Shown piece after piece: positions 6,926 to 8,536 of a stretch of DNA of 8,536 bases. Every line of letters starts with the position of its first letter. Positions within the stretch are counted from its first letter, which is position 1. Source of the DNA: an uncultured Rikenellaceae bacterium (GTDB lineage: Bacteria; Bacteroidota; Bacteroidia; Bacteroidales; Rikenellaceae); contig CAJURV010000079.1 in the NCBI GenBank assembly GCA_910588925.1, positions 1-8,536 of the forward strand, written 5' to 3'. Made by a program: the position numbers and the translations under genes. A model generated the notes under the pieces. That model ran no database searches. It had not been told where the DNA came from and saw only the letters and a program-made list of their open reading frames with translations.

Positions 6926-7935
6926 TGAAAAATATAACTGCAGCTATTACCGGTGTGGGTGGTTACCTGCCCGACTACATTCTCGACAACGATGAACTTA
7001 GCCGTATGGTAGACACCACCGACGAGTGGATAATGACCCGTATCGGCATCAAGACACGTCATATTCTCAAAGGCGAAGGCAAAGGAACCTCGGTCATGGC
7101 GGCGGAAGCGGTCAAAGATCTCCTCGAGAAGACCGATACCGATCCCTTGAGCATAGATCTCATCATCTGCGCCACCGTTACCCCCGACATGCACTTCCCT
7201 TCTACGGCCAACCTCGTAGCCCATCAGGCCGGTCTGGCCAACGCTTTCGCGTTCGACATGAGCGCGGCGTGCAGCGGATTCCTGTTCGGTATGCAGACGG
7301 CGGCATGTTACATAGAGAGCGGACGTTATAAAAAAGTAATACTCGTAGGCGCCGACAAGATGTCGTCTATAGTAGACTACGAAGACCGCAAGACATGTCC
7401 CATATTCGGTGACGGCGCCGGTGCCGTGCTGTTCGAGCCCAACACCGAGGGTAACGGTCTTATCGACTCGCTACTCCACTCCGACGGCTCCGGGGCCCAG
7501 CATCTGTACATGAAAGCCGGCGGATCGGCATATCCTCCCACCATAGAGACGGTGCAGAACAAGTGGCACCACATCCATCAGGAGGGACAGGCCGTCTTCA
7601 AAGCGGCCGTATCCAACATGGCGGACACGGCGGTAGAACTTATGGAGCGCAACGATCTCGGAAGTGACGACATACGGTTCCTCGTTCCCCATCAGGCCAA
7701 CATGCGTATCATAGACGCCACCGCAGCACGCATGGGTCTCAGTCGCGAAAAATGTATGATTAACATCGACCGTTACGGCAACACCACCGCGGCGACATTG
7801 CCTCTGTGTCTTTGGGACTATGAAAGCAGGCTCAAAAAAGGCGACAACCTCGTGTTCGCAGCTTTCGGCGGCGGATTCACATGGGGCGCCATATACTTCA
7901 AATGGGCATACGACGGCGACACCATGAAGAAATAA
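6925..7935 (+). CDS. fabH: beta-ketoacyl-ACP synthase III
   Basis: This 336-residue thiolase-fold enzyme condenses acetyl-CoA (or another short acyl-CoA) with malonyl-ACP to start fatty-acid elongation in the cytoplasm. The catalytic triad is readable: C116 in MSAACSGFLFG, H256 in LVPHQANMRI and N286 in RYGNTTAATLP. TTDEWIMTRIGIKTRHI (31-47) is the N-terminal CoA-contact segment typical of FabH, and FAAFGGGFTWGA is the glycine-rich C-terminal loop. Length agrees with the family. It overlaps plsX by one base and is almost certainly made from the same mRNA. Branched-chain or straight-chain primer preference cannot be judged from the sequence alone. Confidence 0.97.
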   Translation: MKNITAAITGVGGYLPDYILDNDELSRMVDTTDEWIMTRIGIKTRHILKGEGKGTSVMAAEAVKDLLEKTDTDPLSIDLIICATVTPDMHFPSTANLVAHQAGLANAFAFDMSAACSGFLFGMQTAACYIESGRYKKVILVGADKMSSIVDYEDRKTCPIFGDGAGAVLFEPNTEGNGLIDSLLHSDGSGAQHLYMKAGGSAYPPTIETVQNKWHHIHQEGQAVFKAAVSNMADTAVELMERNDLGSDDIRFLVPHQANMRIIDATAARMGLSREKCMINIDRYGNTTAATLPLCLWDYESRLKKGDNLVFAAFGGGFTWGAIYFKWAYDGDTMKK

Positions 7936-7939
7936 AATA

Positions 7940-7961
7940 GGTCAGACAGAACAGTCTAACC
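7940..7961 (+). other. imperfect hairpin between fabH and tRNA-Arg
   Basis: GGTCAGAC pairs with GTCTAACC (seven pairs, one C-A mismatch) across the loop AGAACA, starting five bases after the fabH stop. There is no T-run behind it, so it is at best a weak terminator or an mRNA 3'-end or processing structure ahead of the tRNA. Confidence 0.35.
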
Positions 7962-7965
7962 ATAC

Positions 7966-8037
7966 GGCTCTATAGTTCAAGGGATAGAACAAGGGTTTCC
8001 TAAACCCTAGATTCGCGTTCGAGTCGCGGTGGAGCTA
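7966..8037 (+). tRNA. tRNA-Arg (anticodon CCU)
   Basis: A full cloverleaf can be drawn. The acceptor GGCTCTA (7966-7972) pairs with TGGAGCT (8030-8036), with G-U at the first and sixth pairs, and the discriminator is A8037. The D-stem is GTTC/GAAC (7975-7978 and 7987-7990). The anticodon stem is AGGGT/ACCCT (7992-7996 and 8004-8008) around TTCCTAA, anticodon CCT at 7999-8001. The variable loop is 4 nt. The T-stem TCGCG/CGCGG encloses TTCGAGT (8018-8024). CCA is not encoded (CGA follows), so it must be added after transcription. It reads AGG codons. Its T-loop, 3' T-stem strand and 3' acceptor strand are duplicated in inverted orientation just downstream. Confidence 0.95.
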
Positions 8038-8098
8038 CGATACAGGGGCTAACAAACAAATTGTTAGCCCCTGTATCGTAGCTCCACCGCGACTCGAA
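8018..8098. repeat. 38-bp perfect inverted repeat copying the 3' end of tRNA-Arg
   Basis: Bases 8018-8055 are perfectly complementary to 8061-8098 across the 5-nt loop ACAAA (8056-8060). The left arm begins at the T-loop (TTCGAGT) and runs through the rest of the tRNA plus 18 nt of trailer (CGATACAGGGGCTAACAA). The right arm returns the same sequence inverted, so a minus-strand copy of the tRNA 3' end sits 24 nt away. Outside the arms the two sides diverge at once. The centre, GGGGCTAACAA/TTGTTAGCCCC, resembles an ordinary tRNA terminator hairpin, but no T-run follows on either strand. Transcribed, the arms would compete with T-arm and acceptor folding. Confidence 0.9.
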
Positions 8099-8116
8099 GA
8101 TTTTATAACATGAAGC

Positions 8117-8147
8117 CTCGGTCTCCGGCAACAATTTCGGAGACGAG
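8117..8147. other. stem-loop in the tRNA-distal intergenic region
   Basis: GTCTCCG (8121-8127) pairs with CGGAGAC (8138-8144) across a 10-nt loop. After a single bulged G the stem is extended by CTC/GAG (8117-8119 with 8145-8147). There is no T-run on either side, so a terminator is unlikely. Confidence 0.45.
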
Positions 8148-8209
8148 ACTCGTTCACTCGTGGGCATAACTCTTTTCTGATGCATGTGATAAGGCACACT
8201 ATAACACTT

Positions 8210-8500
8210 TCCGAATATATGCGCATTAGCCGCGCAGCTAGTCTCGCTCCGTGCCAGGAGCGAGGCACAAACTTGCGCTTCTTTCTAAAGAAGTGCAAAT
8301 AATCGAACACTATTCCGTTCGCGAGACGATAAGATGCCTATAAAGATTACTAAAAGTATGCGCATTAGCCAAAGCCACCCATGCGGCACGAGGTGCCGCT
8401 CCGCGATAATTACACAGATTAACCCAGCAGAGGTTGGGAAAGCCGCTGGCGAGCAAATCACACCACTCCACACCCGAAGAAATGCGCATTAACCGCAAGT
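8210..8500. repeat. three dispersed copies of ATGCGCATTAGCC with adjoining hairpins
   Basis: TATGCGCATTAGCC occurs exactly at 8218-8231 and 8357-8370. A one-mismatch copy, ATGCGCATTAACC, is at 8482-8494, so the spacings are 139 and 124 nt. Each copy is preceded by an A-rich segment with GAA or AAA (GAATAT, AAAAGT, GAAGAA). The first two are followed 11-12 nt later by a GC hairpin: CTCGCTCC/GGAGCGAG at 8243-8264 and GCGGCAC/GTGCCGC at 8383-8399. The third is followed by the shorter GGCA/TGCC. A 12-bp hairpin TTGCGCTTCTTT/AAAGAAGTGCAA with a 2-nt loop lies at 8273-8298. The surrounding 8099-8536 holds no credible gene. I infer a decayed repeat family or remnant of a mobile element. Confidence 0.55.
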
Positions 8501-8536
8501 CGCAGGCATGCTTGCCCTAGTACACAACCGCAGACC

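Noticed and set aside
8018..8098. Palindrome considered as a plain intrinsic terminator of tRNA-Arg
   Set aside because: The core hairpin is terminator-like, but no T-run follows the right arm and the arms extend deep into the tRNA itself, which ordinary terminators do not do.

Overview
The window looks like a chromosomal segment of a Bacteroidetes bacterium, probably order Bacteroidales. Three things support this. Four genes are preceded by the Bacteroidetes-type promoter (TTTG, 19-20 nt, TAnnTTTG, or a variant with one mismatch). The proteins have Bacteroidetes-like forms, such as a tryptophanyl-tRNA synthetase with KMGKS and a secreted GH84 enzyme. The yceD-rpmF-plsX-fabH order is conserved. 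Isoleucine is written mostly with AUA (17 of 20 Ile codons in trpS by eye count). A Rikenellaceae/Alistipes-like host is a guess from composition and repeat style only.

Layout. 1-788 has no convincing gene: short stem-loops (about 83-327), a GC-rich structured block (330-455), and a minus-strand terminator (645-670) that probably ends the GH84 transcript. 789-2573 (-) is a secreted GH84 beta-N-acetylglucosaminidase. 2692-3405 (-) is an exported M15-family D,D-/L,D-peptidase. Each has its own promoter. The peptidase promoter (3424-3455) and the trpS promoter (3624-3654) drive divergent transcription. 3679-4668 (+) is trpS. 4780-7935 (+) is the ribosome/fatty-acid cluster: DUF177/YceD, L32 (rpmF, 59 residues, zinc-ribbon form), PlsX and FabH. 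plsX and fabH overlap by one base. The rpmF-plsX gap is an unusually long 436 nt and holds a degenerate tandem repeat array. 7966-8037 (+) is tRNA-Arg(CCU).

How the genes relate. PlsX makes acyl-phosphate for phospholipid synthesis and FabH starts fatty-acid elongation. Together with L32 and YceD they form the familiar block linking ribosome and membrane synthesis. TrpS and tRNA-Arg are further translation genes. The two exported hydrolases on the other strand act on glycans and wall peptides outside the cytoplasm.

The most unusual signal is at the tRNA. From inside its T-loop, 38 bases (8018-8055) are repeated as a perfect inverted copy (8061-8098) across a 5-nt loop, so the tRNA's 3' end and 18 nt of trailer appear twice, head to head. 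The 438 nt beyond are gene-poor. They contain three direct copies of an ATGCGCATTAGCC element and several hairpins, which fits a decayed mobile-element boundary or local template switching. I see no complete new multi-gene system here.
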